Of a stretch of 64,000 bases of DNA, positions 18,655 through 29,014 are shown in pieces. A program made the translations under genes and the position numbers. Below the pieces are notes generated by a model. That model saw nothing but the letters and a program-made list of their open reading frames with translations, did not search any database and was not told the DNA's origin. Positions within the stretch are counted from its first letter, which is position 1, and every line of letters starts with the position of its first letter. This stretch comes from Pararhizobium sp. IMCC21322 (lineage in GTDB: Bacteria > Pseudomonadota > Alphaproteobacteria > Rhizobiales > GCA-2746425), in the NCBI RefSeq assembly GCF_030758295.1, contig NZ_CP132335.1, forward strand, positions 4,254,412 through 4,318,411, written 5' to 3'.

Positions 18655-20580
18655 TCAGGATGGCTGTGGCTCCATGCCGGGATCTGGCTCCGACGGTTTG
18701 GGTTTGGGAGCACCAGCACTTGGCACTGCCGAGCCACGCGGCGTTGATGGTGTATCATCATCCTCACGCACCGGTGGATTGCCCTTCAGCAACTCGGTGA
18801 TCTCATCGCCACTGAGTGTTTCATACTCCAGCAATCCCTGAGCAAGAGCTTCCAGATCGTGCTTCTTATCAGTCAGGATTTGCTCAGCTTCCTGAAACCC
18901 TTCATCGACAATCCGGCGCACTTCCGCATCGATGATCTGAGCTGTGTCTTCAGAAACATTCTGCGTCCGGGCAACCGAATGGCCCAGGAACACTTCTTCC
19001 TGATTGTCGCCATAGGCGACTTTGCCAAGCTTGTCCGAGAAACCCCAGCGGGTCACCATGGCGCGTGCAAGACGCGTAGCCTGCTCAATGTCAGAGGACG
19101 CACCAGAGGTAACATTCTCCGCACCAAAGACCTGCTCTTCCGCAACCCGTCCGCCCATCATGATCGCCATACGGCTGGTCATCTGGGTAAGGCTCATGGA
19201 AATCTGGTCGCGTTCTGGCAATTGCATCACCATACCCAGCGCACGTCCACGTGGGATGATTGTCGCCTTGTGAACCGGATCTGTTTTAGCAACATTGATC
19301 GCCACAATAGCGTGACCAGCTTCATGATAGGCCGTCAGCTTTTTCTCGTCCTCGGTCATGACCAATGTGCGCCGCTCTGCGCCCATCATCACCTTATCCT
19401 TGGCATCTTCAAACTCTGACATGGTGACAATCCGTTTGGAGCGCCGGGCCGCCAGCAAGGCAGCCTCATTGACCAAATTCATCAAATCCGCACCGGAGAA
19501 GCCGGGCGTACCACGAGCAACCACCTTCAGATTGACATCAGGCGCCAGAGGCACATTGCGTGAGTGAACTTTGAGGATTTTTTCACGACCCGTAACATCG
19601 GGATTTGGGACAACCACTTCGCGGTCAAAACGACCCGGGCGCAGCAACGCAGGATCCAGAACATCAGGACGGTTGGTTGCAGCTATGATGATGACACCTT
19701 CATTAGGCGCAAAACCATCCATCTCGACCAGCAACTGGTTCAATGTCTGCTCACGTTCATCATTACCACCGCCAAGACCGGCACCACGATGCCGCCCGAC
19801 CGCGTCAATCTCATCGATGAAGATGATACAGGGCGCGCTTTTCTTGGCCTGCTCGAACATATCACGCACACGGCTTGCACCAACGCCCACGAACATTTCC
19901 ACAAAGTCAGAACCGGAAATCGTAAAGAACGGGACCGCGGCTTCACCGGCTACAGAACGTGCCAGAAGGGTTTTACCGGTACCTGGAGGTCCAACCAGCA
20001 AGACGCCACGTGGAATACGCCCGCCCAAGCGCTGGAATTTCTGTGGGTCGCGCAAAAACTCGACAATCTCTTCCAGATCTTCCTTGGCTTCATCAACACC
20101 AGCCACATCGTCAAAAGTCACCCGGCCATGCTCTTCCGTCAGAAGCTTGGCCTTAGACTTGCCAAAGCCCATGGCACCACCGCGACCACCGCCCTGCATC
20201 TGGCGCATGAAGAAAATCCATACACCCAGAATAAGGATCATCGGCAGCCAGGAGATCAGCAGTCCGATAAGACTGAAGCCCTCGGAACTTGGTGGCTCGA
20301 CGGTTACGGCAACACCGCGCTCTGTCAGCTTGTCGACAAAGTCGGTATTATCGGGCGCGCGGGAGACGAAGCGGCCATTGTTGTTGTAAACACCAGTGAT
20401 ATCAGTGCCGGCAATCGTAACGCTACGAACCGTGCCCTGTTCTACTTCACTGATAAACTGCGAATAGGGGATCGAGTCACCGCGACTGGTCTCACCTGGA
20501 TTCTGAAACAGGTTAAACAGCGCGATCAGCAAAAGGCCGATAATGATCCAAAGCGCAAAATTGCGGAAATTTCCGTTCAT
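18655..20580 (-). CDS. ftsH: ATP-dependent zinc metalloprotease FtsH
   Basis: A membrane-bound AAA+ protease that degrades damaged or regulatory membrane and soluble proteins. Residues 1-125 hold two transmembrane helices ([35 protein letters not shown]) around a periplasmic domain. The AAA domain has Walker A GPPGTGKT, Walker [12 protein letters not shown] and the SRH arginines. The zinc site HEAGH is in the protease domain at about residue 420. The C-terminal 35 residues are Pro/Asp-rich and variable. Its length of 641 is normal. It is the last gene of the run from tolQ, with a terminator right after it. Confidence 0.98.
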   Translation of the reverse strand: MNGNFRNFALWIIIGLLLIALFNLFQNPGETSRGDSIPYSQFISEVEQGTVRSVTIAGTDITGVYNNNGRFVSRAPDNTDFVDKLTERGVAVTVEPPSSEGFSLIGLLISWLPMILILGVWIFFMRQMQGGGRGGAMGFGKSKAKLLTEEHGRVTFDDVAGVDEAKEDLEEIVEFLRDPQKFQRLGGRIPRGVLLVGPPGTGKTLLARSVAGEAAVPFFTISGSDFVEMFVGVGASRVRDMFEQAKKSAPCIIFIDEIDAVGRHRGAGLGGGNDEREQTLNQLLVEMDGFAPNEGVIIIAATNRPDVLDPALLRPGRFDREVVVPNPDVTGREKILKVHSRNVPLAPDVNLKVVARGTPGFSGADLMNLVNEAALLAARRSKRIVTMSEFEDAKDKVMMGAERRTLVMTEDEKKLTAYHEAGHAIVAINVAKTDPVHKATIIPRGRALGMVMQLPERDQISMSLTQMTSRMAIMMGGRVAEEQVFGAENVTSGASSDIEQATRLARAMVTRWGFSDKLGKVAYGDNQEEVFLGHSVARTQNVSEDTAQIIDAEVRRIVDEGFQEAEQILTDKKHDLEALAQGLLEYETLSGDEITELLKGNPPVREDDDTPSTPRGSAVPSAGAPKPKPSEPDPGMEPQPS

Positions 20581-20768
20581 TCTATGTCCTTAAAGGTCGC
20601 CTCGGCCCAACGACGGACCCCAAAACGCGCGACTGAAATTGTGTATGCCATCAAAATAGGGAGATGGAGGGCATATGCCAAGGCGCATTCCGGCAAGAAA
20701 TAAGCTTTCTTGCAAAAAGGTGAACGCAAAATCAGGCAAAACGATGCTGTTGCGGCGGATTCAGCGGT

Positions 20769-22028
20769 TTATCGGACCAGCAGTCCTTCAAAAGATTTAA
20801 AGACCGGCTCGTCAAAACTTGCGACCGGACCGTCAAGAACACGCGGTCGGAAGATAATTTTGTGAGGGAACGTCTCCGGCTGGACGATAGGACTGCCTGG
20901 AATAGGCCCGCCGATAGCTGGCCTGATCTCGCCCGCACTTGGTGCTTCAATTCCCAGTTGAACGATAAAACGCCCATCCCATGGAACCGACTGTCCAGCC
21001 TCCACCGATGTGACCGGCAAGTCCCGCTGAGCCCGTGAGATCGTCCAAATCTCGCTTTTCCCCGGGGACAGGACGCATCGCCCGGTTGAGAAGGCCTTTC
21101 TGTCTCCGTCGTCTGCAATAAGTCTTCTGACCGCTTCTTTTGCCTGGGAAAAATCGACCATATAGGCGTCGCCACCGACAAAGCGAACCAGCTCACGCAG
21201 TGTTTCAACGGCAATTATGTGCGGGATTGGCCGCAGCACATCTGCATGCAAATGCACATCTGCATCAACGCGTTTGCAACCGGCATCAATGACAGTGGCA
21301 ATGTGCCGCGCCATAACAGCCCGCCAACGCCCCATCAGTGAAGCATATGCGGCAACTCTTTCCGTCTTGAAGTCACCCAAATCCAAACATTGCAGTTTTT
21401 GTCGTGCGCGTGGGCGCTCAAACTGCATATTCTCATTGGTCGGATCATCAATCCATTGAATGCCGGAGCGGCGAAGCACTGTGCGCAATTGATCACGGCG
21501 AAGCGATAAAAAGGGGCGCAGCACACGCAAGCCGGGATACCGCGTTTCAGGCGCAATGCCCGCATGCCCCCGCAAGCCACCACGCCGCACACGCATCAAA
21601 AGCGTCTCAGCCACATCATCCAATGTGTGTCCAAGCAATAATTGTCGCACGCCGCGTGTCCTGCACGCTGACAGTAGCAAATCGCGGCGCATCACGCGGG
21701 CACGTTCAGCAACAGCCGACGAAGGTTTTGCTCCGCTCCAGGTCAATACGGCATGGTGGACATCGTGGCGATTGCAAAAGTCAGCCACAAATACGGCGTC
21801 GCCGGCCGAGCCACTGCGCAAACCATGATCCACCGTCAGAACATGCAAAGGGGCTGTCAGCGCATCACGCAGACGCAAGTGCAGAACACTTGCGAGCAAC
21901 GCCATACTGTCCCCGCCCCCGGACACCGCAATGGCGACCGGCGAACGCCAGTCTACCGATTTCAAATGTGGTAAAAACGGCGAAAATTCAGAGGAGAGCC
22001 TGGTGGGAGAATTATCCGTTAAATGCAT
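20769..22028 (-). CDS. tilS: tRNA(Ile)-lysidine synthase
   Basis: TilS modifies the wobble cytidine of the CAU anticodon of tRNA-Ile to lysidine, using ATP and lysine. The PP-loop SGGGDSMAL lies at about residues 35-43, followed by TVDHGLR and the LLLGHTLDDVAETLLMR segment. The 419-residue length fits, and the C-terminal part is weakly conserved as usual. The ATG at 22028 overlaps the end of cpoB by 10 bp, indicating coupled translation. A 188-bp gap separates it from ftsH. It is essential in nearly all bacteria. Confidence 0.95.
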   Translation of the reverse strand: MHLTDNSPTRLSSEFSPFLPHLKSVDWRSPVAIAVSGGGDSMALLASVLHLRLRDALTAPLHVLTVDHGLRSGSAGDAVFVADFCNRHDVHHAVLTWSGAKPSSAVAERARVMRRDLLLSACRTRGVRQLLLGHTLDDVAETLLMRVRRGGLRGHAGIAPETRYPGLRVLRPFLSLRRDQLRTVLRRSGIQWIDDPTNENMQFERPRARQKLQCLDLGDFKTERVAAYASLMGRWRAVMARHIATVIDAGCKRVDADVHLHADVLRPIPHIIAVETLRELVRFVGGDAYMVDFSQAKEAVRRLIADDGDRKAFSTGRCVLSPGKSEIWTISRAQRDLPVTSVEAGQSVPWDGRFIVQLGIEAPSAGEIRPAIGGPIPGSPIVQPETFPHKIIFRPRVLDGPVASFDEPVFKSFEGLLVR

Positions 22029-22840
22029 TTCGCAGATTTGCGTTCATCACGCACACGCTGCTTGACCGGCGACGAAGCGGCCGGATATTTGCGCACAAGT
22101 TCGGCATAGGTTGCACAGGCAGCTTCTGTTTCGCCGAGTTCATACAACGACAGGCCAAGCTTCAGCAGACTGTCAGGCGCTTTCGCACTTTGCGGAAACT
22201 TGGAATAGGATTCCAGAAACTCATTGGCAGCATCACGATATGCGCCTCTGACGAAAAGGCTTTCTCCAAGCCAGAAACGAGCATCACTCACCAATGGATC
22301 AGTTGGATGTTCGCTCAAAAACTGCCGCAAGGACCCTTCAGCCGTCTGATAGTCACCCCGCAGGATATGACCATAGGCCAATTCATATTCAGCGCGTGGA
22401 GATGCGCCGGGAACCGACGCTGCAAGAGGCGCAGAGGACGGTGCTATCGGGTCTACGCCCAAACCGCCACTGGCACCAATAAGGGCTGATAAATCCAGTG
22501 GCCCGCCTTCGCCATTGACCACCGCTCCGCCGGACAATGTGCCAAGATTTGCCGGTGGAGCGCCAAGGCCGTTATTTGCAGGCACGGGCTGAGCTGCCGA
22601 TCCCAAAGGTGCTGAGCCAAGCGGTGCAGATGGTTGGCCGCCACCATTATTCTGTCCACCATTATTCTGTAAAGCGAAACTCAGCCGTTCGATTTGACCG
22701 GTGAGGTCACGAATCTGCGCCTCCAGACGATCAACCCGCATGGTCAGTTCAGCGGCTTCCCTGGACGACTGCGCATGCGCAGGCAAAGCCAGCAACAGCG
22801 TTGCGAGAATGACAATCAGAAAATTCTTGACCAGCAGCAT
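22019..22840 (-). CDS. cpoB: Cell division coordinator CpoB (YbgF), Tol-Pal associated
   Basis: A 273-residue periplasmic protein. The signal peptide ends in LALPAHA|QS. A short trimerising coiled coil (about 28-60, LTMRVDRLEAQIRDLTGQIERL) leads into a low-complexity Gly/Asn/Pro linker. Tetratricopeptide-like repeats follow at about 148-270 (YELAYGHILRGDYQTAEGSLRQFL, ARFWLGESLFVRGAYRDAANEFLESY). CpoB coordinates peptidoglycan synthesis with outer-membrane constriction through TolA and PBP1B. It sits between pal and tilS, the usual place, after a terminator-like hairpin downstream of pal. Confidence 0.93.
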   Translation of the reverse strand: MLLVKNFLIVILATLLLALPAHAQSSREAAELTMRVDRLEAQIRDLTGQIERLSFALQNNGGQNNGGGQPSAPLGSAPLGSAAQPVPANNGLGAPPANLGTLSGGAVVNGEGGPLDLSALIGASGGLGVDPIAPSSAPLAASVPGASPRAEYELAYGHILRGDYQTAEGSLRQFLSEHPTDPLVSDARFWLGESLFVRGAYRDAANEFLESYSKFPQSAKAPDSLLKLGLSLYELGETEAACATYAELVRKYPAASSPVKQRVRDERKSAKCI

Positions 22841-22931
22841 TTTAAAAGTCCCGGTTTCGGCAATTCACAACCATTATTTCGCCTTTTAACTGCGACGAAA
22901 ATAAGACGATGCAAATCCGAATTGCAGATGC

Positions 22932-22966
22932 AAAAAAGGCCCGAACCACGGTTCGGACCTTTGTTT
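22932..22966 (-). terminator. Terminator-like hairpin downstream of pal
   Basis: aggcccgaac (22937-22946) and gttcggacct (22951-22960) form a nearly perfect stem, followed on the minus strand by a run of six U from 22937-22932. It probably ends or attenuates the pal transcript before cpoB. Confidence 0.75.
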
Positions 22967-22981
22967 CCAGTAAGGCGTCAA

Positions 22982-23506
22982 CTAGCTGCCAGCGCCTTTC
23001 AGCGTCGTAACAGCGCGGCGGTTCTGAGACCAGCAGGAGATATCGTTACAAACAGCAACCGGTCGTTCCTTACCGTAGGAGATTGTGCTCATACGGCCAG
23101 CATTGATACCGCGTGCAATAAGGTAGGCACGTGCAGCAGACGCACGACGTGCACCAAGAGCAATATTGTACTCACGGGTGCCGCGCTCATCCGCGTGGCC
23201 TTCAATGACAAAGTTGTATTTTGGATATCTGGCCAGCCATTGTGCTTGCAAATCAAGAGTTGATTTCGCGCGGGCGGTCAAATCAGTGCTGTCCGTTTCG
23301 AAGAAGACACGATCCCCAACATTCACGGCAAAGTCCTGAGCTGAACCAGGTTTTGCGTTGGCCCCACCAGACGCGTTCACATCATACTTGTTGCCGCCGG
23401 CACAGCCAGCCACAGTAAGGCCCAGCAGCAGGACTGCAAGGATTTTTACAGCGCCACCGACAGGGAAAATTCTTGCCAATGGACGAAGGACTTGTTGTGC
23501 AAACAT
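22982..23506 (-). CDS. pal: Peptidoglycan-associated lipoprotein Pal
   Basis: A 174-residue outer-membrane lipoprotein. The lipobox LTVAGC gives a lipidated cysteine at about residue 35. The OmpA-C domain (about 65-170) binds meso-diaminopimelate in peptidoglycan and carries the signature FVIEGHADERGTREYNIALGARRASAARAYL. Pal works with TolB and TolA at the division site. It is monocistronic or first of pal-cpoB, with 236 bp of upstream DNA containing three CtrA-like boxes. Confidence 0.97.
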   Translation of the reverse strand: MFAQQVLRPLARIFPVGGAVKILAVLLLGLTVAGCAGGNKYDVNASGGANAKPGSAQDFAVNVGDRVFFETDSTDLTARAKSTLDLQAQWLARYPKYNFVIEGHADERGTREYNIALGARRASAARAYLIARGINAGRMSTISYGKERPVAVCNDISCWSQNRRAVTTLKGAGS

Positions 23507-23658
23507 GTCCGGTAACTCCTAAATTCAAATTCTTATGATGGCTCAAGGCGATTCATCCGCCTGAGCCTCTGATTCCGCCCGCACACTGTCTTCAATCAGA
23601 TTGCGACTGAATTACGGACAAATTGAACATTTCTATTAAAAGCCAATCTATTCCATCC

Positions 23659-23701
23659 ATGGTTAAATCAGTGTTCGCAAGCATGGTAAACCAACGGTTA
23701 A
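23659..23701 (-). promoter_or_regulatory. Cluster of CtrA-like boxes upstream of pal
   Basis: Within 43 bp, three related 8-mers lie in the same orientation. Read on the minus strand they are TTAACCGT (23701-23694), TTTACCAT (23690-23683) and TTAACCAT (23666-23659). TTAACCAT is the 8-mer form of the CtrA motif in Rhizobiales. The cluster is 150-195 bp upstream of the pal start. Binding is inferred, not shown. Confidence 0.4.
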
Positions 23702-23742
23702 TTTAATGACACTGCCCTTTTGTTTTTGCGACGCGCTTTCCA

Positions 23743-25104
23743 TCAGTTCAGCAGCGGAGACCAGGCCGGGTCCGACGCAAAATTCGGTGTTAAGACCTGC
23801 CGCTCATTATACCCTGTCAAATCAATAGACCACAATTGCGGACCAGAATTTCCACCCTGGGGTTCCCGGAAAAACATAAGGACGCGGCCGTTAGGTGCCC
23901 ATGTCGGCCCCTCATTGTGAAAGCCGGATGTCAAAGTGCGCTCACCTGAACCGTCTGTGCTCATGACACCGATCAGAAACTGGCCTTGAGAGCGTTTTGT
24001 AAATGCAATCAAATCTCCACGTGGCGACCAGACAGGCGTGGAATAGGATCCTTCGCCAAAGCTGATACGCGTGGCTTCACCGCCATTGCCGCCCATGACA
24101 TAAAGCTGTTGTGAGCCACCGCGGTCAGATTCAAACACAATGCGCGACCCGTCCGGCGAAAATGAAGGGGATGTGTCAATGGAAGCGGAATTCGTCAGGC
24201 GGGTGGTCCGTTTGGACCGTAAATCCATTGTGTAGATGTTTGCATTGCCATCCTGTTGCAGGCTCATCACAACCCGTTGCCCATCAGGCGAGAATCTGGG
24301 TGCGAAGGTCATGCCGGGAAAATTACCAACCACTTCGCGCTGCCCGGTATCAATGTTCAACAGGAACACCTGTGGCTTGCCAGTGGCGTAGGACATGTAG
24401 GTGATTTCCTGACGGCTTGGGCTGAAACGCGGGGTTAGCACCAGATCACCACCACTGGTCAGATACTGCACGGACGCGCCATCCTGATCCATGATTGCCA
24501 GGCGTTTGGTGCGATTGTCCTTGGGACCGGTCTCATCAACAAACACAACGCGCGTGTCAAAATAGCCCTTTTCTCCGGTCAGCCGTTCATAAATTGCATC
24601 TGCAATAATATGCGCAACCCGCCGCCAGTTATCTGGTTGGGTGAAGAAACGCTGTCCGGCGATCTGTTTGCCGCCAAACACGTCCCACAAACGGAATTCA
24701 GCCCGAATACGACCATCCGCTTCCTGGACAATACGTCCCACCGCCAATGCCTGTGCGCTCAGCACCCGCCAGTCTGGAAAGCGTGGCATGGCATCTGGAT
24801 TGGCATTTTGATCGATATAGGTTGCAGGATCGATGGCCCGAAACAGGGCAGACCGTTCCAGATCATTGATGATCACCTGCGTCACATCCTGGCTCAGCTG
24901 GTCCACCTGCCCGGTGCTGCCAATAAAACTGGGTATAGCAATCGGCAATGCCTGAATGTTTCCCCTGGTAATATCCAACTGCAATTGCGCAGATGCCGAG
25001 GTTGGCACAAATCCGGCCAGCACAAATGCCAGCACTAATGTGGCATTACGCAGCATGGACACCCAGTGGCTGGTAGCTCTGTTCAAATGGCGCATACACA
25101 TCAT
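23743..25104 (-). CDS. tolB: Tol-Pal system protein TolB
   Basis: A 453-residue periplasmic protein with a signal peptide ([19 protein letters not shown]; cleavage near residue 39). It has an N-terminal alpha/beta domain and a C-terminal six-bladed beta-propeller, visible as repeated FSPDG/WSPRG motifs ([40 protein letters not shown]). TolB bridges Pal and TolA. The ATGATG start overlaps the tolA stop, so translation is coupled; the mature N-terminus depends little on which ATG is used. Confidence 0.97.
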   Translation of the reverse strand: MMCMRHLNRATSHWVSMLRNATLVLAFVLAGFVPTSASAQLQLDITRGNIQALPIAIPSFIGSTGQVDQLSQDVTQVIINDLERSALFRAIDPATYIDQNANPDAMPRFPDWRVLSAQALAVGRIVQEADGRIRAEFRLWDVFGGKQIAGQRFFTQPDNWRRVAHIIADAIYERLTGEKGYFDTRVVFVDETGPKDNRTKRLAIMDQDGASVQYLTSGGDLVLTPRFSPSRQEITYMSYATGKPQVFLLNIDTGQREVVGNFPGMTFAPRFSPDGQRVVMSLQQDGNANIYTMDLRSKRTTRLTNSASIDTSPSFSPDGSRIVFESDRGGSQQLYVMGGNGGEATRISFGEGSYSTPVWSPRGDLIAFTKRSQGQFLIGVMSTDGSGERTLTSGFHNEGPTWAPNGRVLMFFREPQGGNSGPQLWSIDLTGYNERQVLTPNFASDPAWSPLLN

Positions 25105-26003
25105 CCCTGAAACATTTTTGAAGGGTCGAAATTAAACTCGATCACACTCCAAGTGTCGTATTTTTCCTGTGGCATATAAGAATATGGTGCACAGGCCTGC
25201 ACGGCTCGCAATGCGCGCTCCGAGGCAATCTGAAATGAAACTCCCGCGCCGGAATTCAAGACCCTTGGAGGCCCTGCAATGGTGCCGTCAATATTGAGAA
25301 CCATTTCGACGCGTACTGCAATACTTTCTGCAGCCTCCATACCCGCTTGCAAGCTCCAGCACTGTTCCAACTGACGACGCAGAAAATCAATTTCATTCTG
25401 GCTGAGCTGATTCGAATTGTCACCATTTTGAACGCCCAATTGCTGCTGCTCGGGTTGCGGCGCCGCACCCTGCGGTTTCTGCTGGTTTAAAAGCGCAGCG
25501 ATTTTGTCGCTGTTGAAATCTTCCTGCGTTGGCGTTTCCGGTCGCGCAGGCAGCGTTGGCCGCGCGCGGGGTGGCGGCGCCTTTGAGAAATCAAGCTTTG
25601 GCTCAGGCGCAACCTCCGGCTCCTTCGCCTCTTCAGGCTCAGGGGGTGCAGGCTCGGGTTCAACCGGGTCCGGAATTGGCTCTGGGGGCGGTGGCTCCGG
25701 CGCTGGCGGCGGCGGCGTTGCCTCAACAACTTTTGGGGCCGGCTCTTCCCGGGGTTCTTCAACCGGGGTTTCGGTCTCAACGGGTGTCGGCGGTGTTGGT
25801 TCAGGCTCGGGCGGCGGCGGGGTATCCGGCTCAGCCTTCAAATCCCCGACCCGCTTTTGCGACAATTCTTCAAATGGAACAATTTCAATCGGCAGCGCAT
25901 CTATTTCGGGTGCTTCCAGACGTGCAGGCTCTGGCAGAGCAAGCACGCCCCACGTCATGATGGCCATATGGGCAACGCTGGAAAGGATTAAACCGGTCTT
26001 CAT
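25101..26003 (-). CDS. tolA: Tol-Pal system protein TolA (energy transducer)
   Basis: A 300-residue inner-membrane-anchored protein. It has one N-terminal transmembrane helix ([19 protein letters not shown]), a long Pro/Glu-rich stalk (about 55-150, many PPPPEPEP-type repeats), a Gln/Asn-rich linker, and a C-terminal TonB-like domain (about 205-300, ending [19 protein letters not shown]). TolA uses the proton force harvested by TolQ-TolR to reach TolB/Pal. The extended Pro-rich stalk replaces the helical Ala/Lys stalk of E. coli, as is common in alphaproteobacteria. Confidence 0.93.
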   Translation of the reverse strand: MKTGLILSSVAHMAIMTWGVLALPEPARLEAPEIDALPIEIVPFEELSQKRVGDLKAEPDTPPPPEPEPTPPTPVETETPVEEPREEPAPKVVEATPPPPAPEPPPPEPIPDPVEPEPAPPEPEEAKEPEVAPEPKLDFSKAPPPRARPTLPARPETPTQEDFNSDKIAALLNQQKPQGAAPQPEQQQLGVQNGDNSNQLSQNEIDFLRRQLEQCWSLQAGMEAAESIAVRVEMVLNIDGTIAGPPRVLNSGAGVSFQIASERALRAVQACAPYSYMPQEKYDTWSVIEFNFDPSKMFQG

Positions 26004-26021
26004 CAGAGTTTGTAAACAATC

Positions 26022-26477
26022 CTAATTGTTGGATGACCGGTCAGTTGTGACCAGCCCAAGCCGGGTAAACCCAGCCGCGCTGATGGTTCCCATCAGCTGC
26101 ATAATTGTTCCGTAATCTGTGTTGCGATCACCACGCACATAAATGCGTTCTTCATACCCATTTTCAGCAATAGCAGTCAGTTTCGGAACCACCTCATCAA
26201 TGGGGATTTCCGTTTCCTGCAAAAACACAACGCCGTCCGCATTGATGGAAATGCTGATGGGCTCTGTATCACCGCTCAATTGCCGTGCTGAAGTTTCCGG
26301 CAGATCAATTGGCACACCAACGGTCAAAAGAGGTGCTGCCACCATGAAGATGATCAGCAGGACCAGCATCACATCGACCATTGGCGTCACATTGATCTCG
26401 CTCATGGGTGGCTGATGCCCGCGTCCGCCTCTGCGTCGCCCACCAGATCGTCTGCCACTGCCAACATTCACTGCCAT
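26022..26477 (-). CDS. tolR: Tol-Pal system protein TolR (ExbD family)
   Basis: A 151-residue inner-membrane protein. A basic Gly/Arg-rich N-terminus precedes one transmembrane helix with the proton-path aspartate (INVTPMVDVMLVLLIIFMVAAP), followed by a periplasmic ExbD domain (PETSARQL to GLVTT). It pairs with TolQ in the proton channel. It starts 4 bp after the tolQ stop, so the two genes are tightly coupled. Confidence 0.97.
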   Translation of the reverse strand: MAVNVGSGRRSGGRRRGGRGHQPPMSEINVTPMVDVMLVLLIIFMVAAPLLTVGVPIDLPETSARQLSGDTEPISISINADGVVFLQETEIPIDEVVPKLTAIAENGYEERIYVRGDRNTDYGTIMQLMGTISAAGFTRLGLVTTDRSSNN

Positions 26478-26480
26478 GGA

Positions 26481-27185
26481 TCAGGCCCTTTCATCCATCT
26501 GGCGTGAAAGAATGGCTGAAAACTCATCAGCGAACCCTTCAAGCCGTGTGGTCAAACGACCCAACTGACTGCTGAATTTATTATAGGCAATAACAGCTGG
26601 AATGGCTGCCAGCAGGCCAAGCGCGGTTGCCAGCAAAGCCTCGGCAATGCCGGGAGCAACAACAGCGAGATTGGTTGTCTGGGCAGCCGCAATAGCCTGG
26701 AAACTGGTCATGATGCCCCATACTGTTCCAAACAGGCCGATAAAAGGACCTGCCGAGCCAACAGTCGCCAATATCAAAAGGCGCCGTTCCCAGCGTTCGA
26801 CCTGCTGAGAAATGGCCACATCCATGACTTTATCAAGGCGCATCTGCAGCCCGCCCACAGACCGTGCGCCACCTTCATAAGTTCGTTTCCACTCACGCAT
26901 CGCAGTGACAAACAGGGCGGCGGACCCGGTGTTGTTGCGCTGCGACAAACTGCGATACAGCTCTTCCAGCGACTGGCCGGACCAGAACACCTGTTCAAAG
27001 CGGTCCATCTGCGCTTTGGCGCGTCGATAAAGAATGGATTTGTCAATCACAATGGCCCAGCACCACACAGATGCCAGCACCAATCCAATCATGACAGTTT
27101 TCACAATCAGATGCGCTTGCAGAAACAGGGACCAGAGCGAAATATTTGCTCCCCCATTCAGCGCTGCCTGGCCGAGATCTTCCAT
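26481..27185 (-). CDS. tolQ: Tol-Pal system protein TolQ (ExbB family)
   Basis: A 234-residue, three-helix inner-membrane channel protein. The first helix follows ISLWSLFLQAHLIVKTVMIGLVLASVWCW. The MotA/ExbB core has TVGSAGPFIGLFGTVWGIMTSFQ and APGIAEALLATALGLLAAIPAVIAYNKF. ATG 27185 follows AAGGAA and matches the family's start; the 33 extra residues available to 27284 look unrelated. It is the first gene of tolQRAB, with 250 bp upstream that holds a CtrA-like box. Confidence 0.97.
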   Translation of the reverse strand: MEDLGQAALNGGANISLWSLFLQAHLIVKTVMIGLVLASVWCWAIVIDKSILYRRAKAQMDRFEQVFWSGQSLEELYRSLSQRNNTGSAALFVTAMREWKRTYEGGARSVGGLQMRLDKVMDVAISQQVERWERRLLILATVGSAGPFIGLFGTVWGIMTSFQAIAAAQTTNLAVVAPGIAEALLATALGLLAAIPAVIAYNKFSSQLGRLTTRLEGFADEFSAILSRQMDERA

Positions 27186-27388
27186 AATTATGTATTCCTT
27201 CAATGCGTGCTCAAGAAGCCGTTTCAGCCATGCAGACAGATGCAGTTTCTGCATCGGATATGCATAGCCAGCGTGTGTCTTCAAAAACTATGTCAATATA
27301 AGGGCGTCAACACCGCCAGAACCCTTGAATTATCCAATTGGAACGCGGCAGAATCCCGCATCCGTTCCAAAGCGATTAAGACTTTATC

Positions 27389-27396
27389 ATGGTTAA
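27389..27396 (-). promoter_or_regulatory. CtrA-like box upstream of tolQ
   Basis: An exact TTAACCAT on the minus strand, 204 bp upstream of the tolQ start in the ybgC-tolQ gap. It is in the same orientation as the boxes upstream of pal. The motif fits CtrA in Rhizobiales; function is inferred. Confidence 0.35.
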
Positions 27397-27436
27397 TTTA
27401 TCGTAAGTACGCTCAGTTAAACTGAAATGCACCCGA

Positions 27437-27880
27437 TCAGCTGGATTTGGAAATATCTCGGAAGAGGGTCTGCATATCAGCGGGCAGACGCTGTGGCTTG
27501 CCATCCTTGATGAGAGCAACGGTGACTGTTGCAATTACAAGAGGTATGCTCTGGCGCTGAACCACCTGCTCAAAAACCAGCCGAACACCGGAGCTTTGGA
27601 TAAGTTTCGTTCTGACACTCAACAGATCATCAATCCCGGCGCCAGCCAAAAACCGGATATCCATATGTGCTACGCCAAAAGCCATGCCCTTGTCGGAAAG
27701 AACCGCATGGCTGAGTTTCAGGCAGCGCAGGAAATCGCTGCGACCCCGTTCCATGAATTTCAGATAGGCCGCGTGATACACCACGCCTGAAAAGTCTGTG
27801 TCCTCAAAATAAATCCGCACCGGGCGCTCATGCACTCCGTCTGAAAGCCTGCCATCAATTGGATAATGACCTTCAGCCAC
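27437..27880 (-). CDS. ybgC: Tol-Pal associated acyl-CoA thioesterase YbgC
   Basis: A 147-residue hotdog (4HBT) thioesterase. The active-site segment YFEDTDFSGVVYHAAYLKFMERGR has the conserved Asp and the YHA/YL motif. E. coli YbgC acts on acyl-CoA or acyl-ACP and links to phospholipid enzymes. It lies between ruvB and tolQ, the conserved place; ruvB ends (stop at 27886) 5 bp before its start at 27880, so the two are coupled. Confidence 0.94.
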   Translation of the reverse strand: MAEGHYPIDGRLSDGVHERPVRIYFEDTDFSGVVYHAAYLKFMERGRSDFLRCLKLSHAVLSDKGMAFGVAHMDIRFLAGAGIDDLLSVRTKLIQSSGVRLVFEQVVQRQSIPLVIATVTVALIKDGKPQRLPADMQTLFRDISKSS

Positions 27881-27885
27881 GCGCT

Positions 27886-28938
27886 CTACGAATCCTCTTC
27901 AAACAGGCTGGCCTGTTGTTCTCTGAAACTCTTTGGCGCAGCCATGCCCATATGATTGAAGGCCCTGGGTGTCAGCATACGCCCGCGCGGCGTGCGCTGA
28001 ATATACCCCTGTTGAATAAGATAGGGCTCAATGATCTCCTCAATGGCATCACGCGGCTCTGACAGGGAAGCGGCAATAGTCTCGATACCTACAGGGCCAC
28101 CGCCAAAGTTCTGCGCGATCGTCCCGATGTAGCGCCGATCCAGCGCATCCATTCCCGCTGCATCCACTTCCAACTGCAGCAATGCTGCATCTGCCACCTG
28201 CCGGGTAATCTCGCCACCCGATTGCACGATTGCAAAATCCCGCACCCGGCGCAGCAGACGTCCGGCAATCCGGGGTGTTCCTCGGGAACGACGTGCAATT
28301 TCCTCAGCGCCATCTTTTGAAATACCAACCTGCATCAACCTTGCACCGCGCGTGACGATGTATTCCAGCTCTTCATTTGTGTAGAAATTGAGCCGGATCG
28401 GAATGCCAAACCGATCACGTAACGGTGTGGTCAACAAACCAATCCGTGTTGTCGCAGCCACCAGTGTAAAGCGCGCCAGATCAATGCGAACCGACCGTGC
28501 CGCCGGCCCTTCCCCGATGATCAGATCAAGCTGAAAATCCTCCATTGCCGGATACAGGATTTCCTCAACAGCCGGGCTGAGGCGATGAATTTCGTCAATA
28601 AACAAGACATCGCGCTCTTCCAGATTGGTCAAAAGCGCGGCCAGATCACCCGCTTTGGTAATCACCGGGCCAGATGTGGCCCGGAAATTCACCCCCAATT
28701 CCTTGGAGACAATCTGCGCAAGAGTTGTTTTGCCCAAACCCGGAGGGCCTACAAACAAAACATGGTCCAATGGCTCGTTGCGGGTTTTTGCAGCTTCAAT
28801 GAAGACCTGCATGTTCGAGCGCGCTTGCGCCTGCCCCACGAAATCCGTCAGTCTTTGCGGACGCAATGTGGAATCCGCATCGTCAACGCCTTGCGTATCG
28901 GGTGCTACTACTCGGTCGGATGAAGTGGAATCGCTCAT
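27886..28938 (-). CDS. ruvB: Holliday junction branch migration helicase RuvB
   Basis: A 350-residue AAA+ motor driving Holliday junction migration on RuvA. It shows Walker [12 protein letters not shown], Walker [11 protein letters not shown], sensor-1 [18 protein letters not shown], and a C-terminal winged helix ending [18 protein letters not shown] 25-residue Ser/Asp-rich N-terminal extension is normal. It is 76 bp downstream of ruvA. Confidence 0.98.
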   Translation of the reverse strand: MSDSTSSDRVVAPDTQGVDDADSTLRPQRLTDFVGQAQARSNMQVFIEAAKTRNEPLDHVLFVGPPGLGKTTLAQIVSKELGVNFRATSGPVITKAGDLAALLTNLEERDVLFIDEIHRLSPAVEEILYPAMEDFQLDLIIGEGPAARSVRIDLARFTLVAATTRIGLLTTPLRDRFGIPIRLNFYTNEELEYIVTRGARLMQVGISKDGAEEIARRSRGTPRIAGRLLRRVRDFAIVQSGGEITRQVADAALLQLEVDAAGMDALDRRYIGTIAQNFGGGPVGIETIAASLSEPRDAIEEIIEPYLIQQGYIQRTPRGRMLTPRAFNHMGMAAPKSFREQQASLFEEDS

Positions 28939-29014
28939 AATCTGCTTTTAGAGCACATTTTCTCAATGTTGAACCATTTGATGGTCAAGGGTCTGGGTGG
29001 TCTGAAATCTGGCC

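Noticed and set aside
19564-20703. 379-codon plus-strand frame opposite ftsH
   Set aside because: It is antisense to the conserved AAA domain, with no family resemblance and no ribosome binding site.
25504-26025. Gly/Ser-rich 173-codon frame on the plus strand opposite tolA
   Set aside because: It mirrors the Pro/Glu-rich TolA stalk; such complements give Gly/Ser repeats without being genes.
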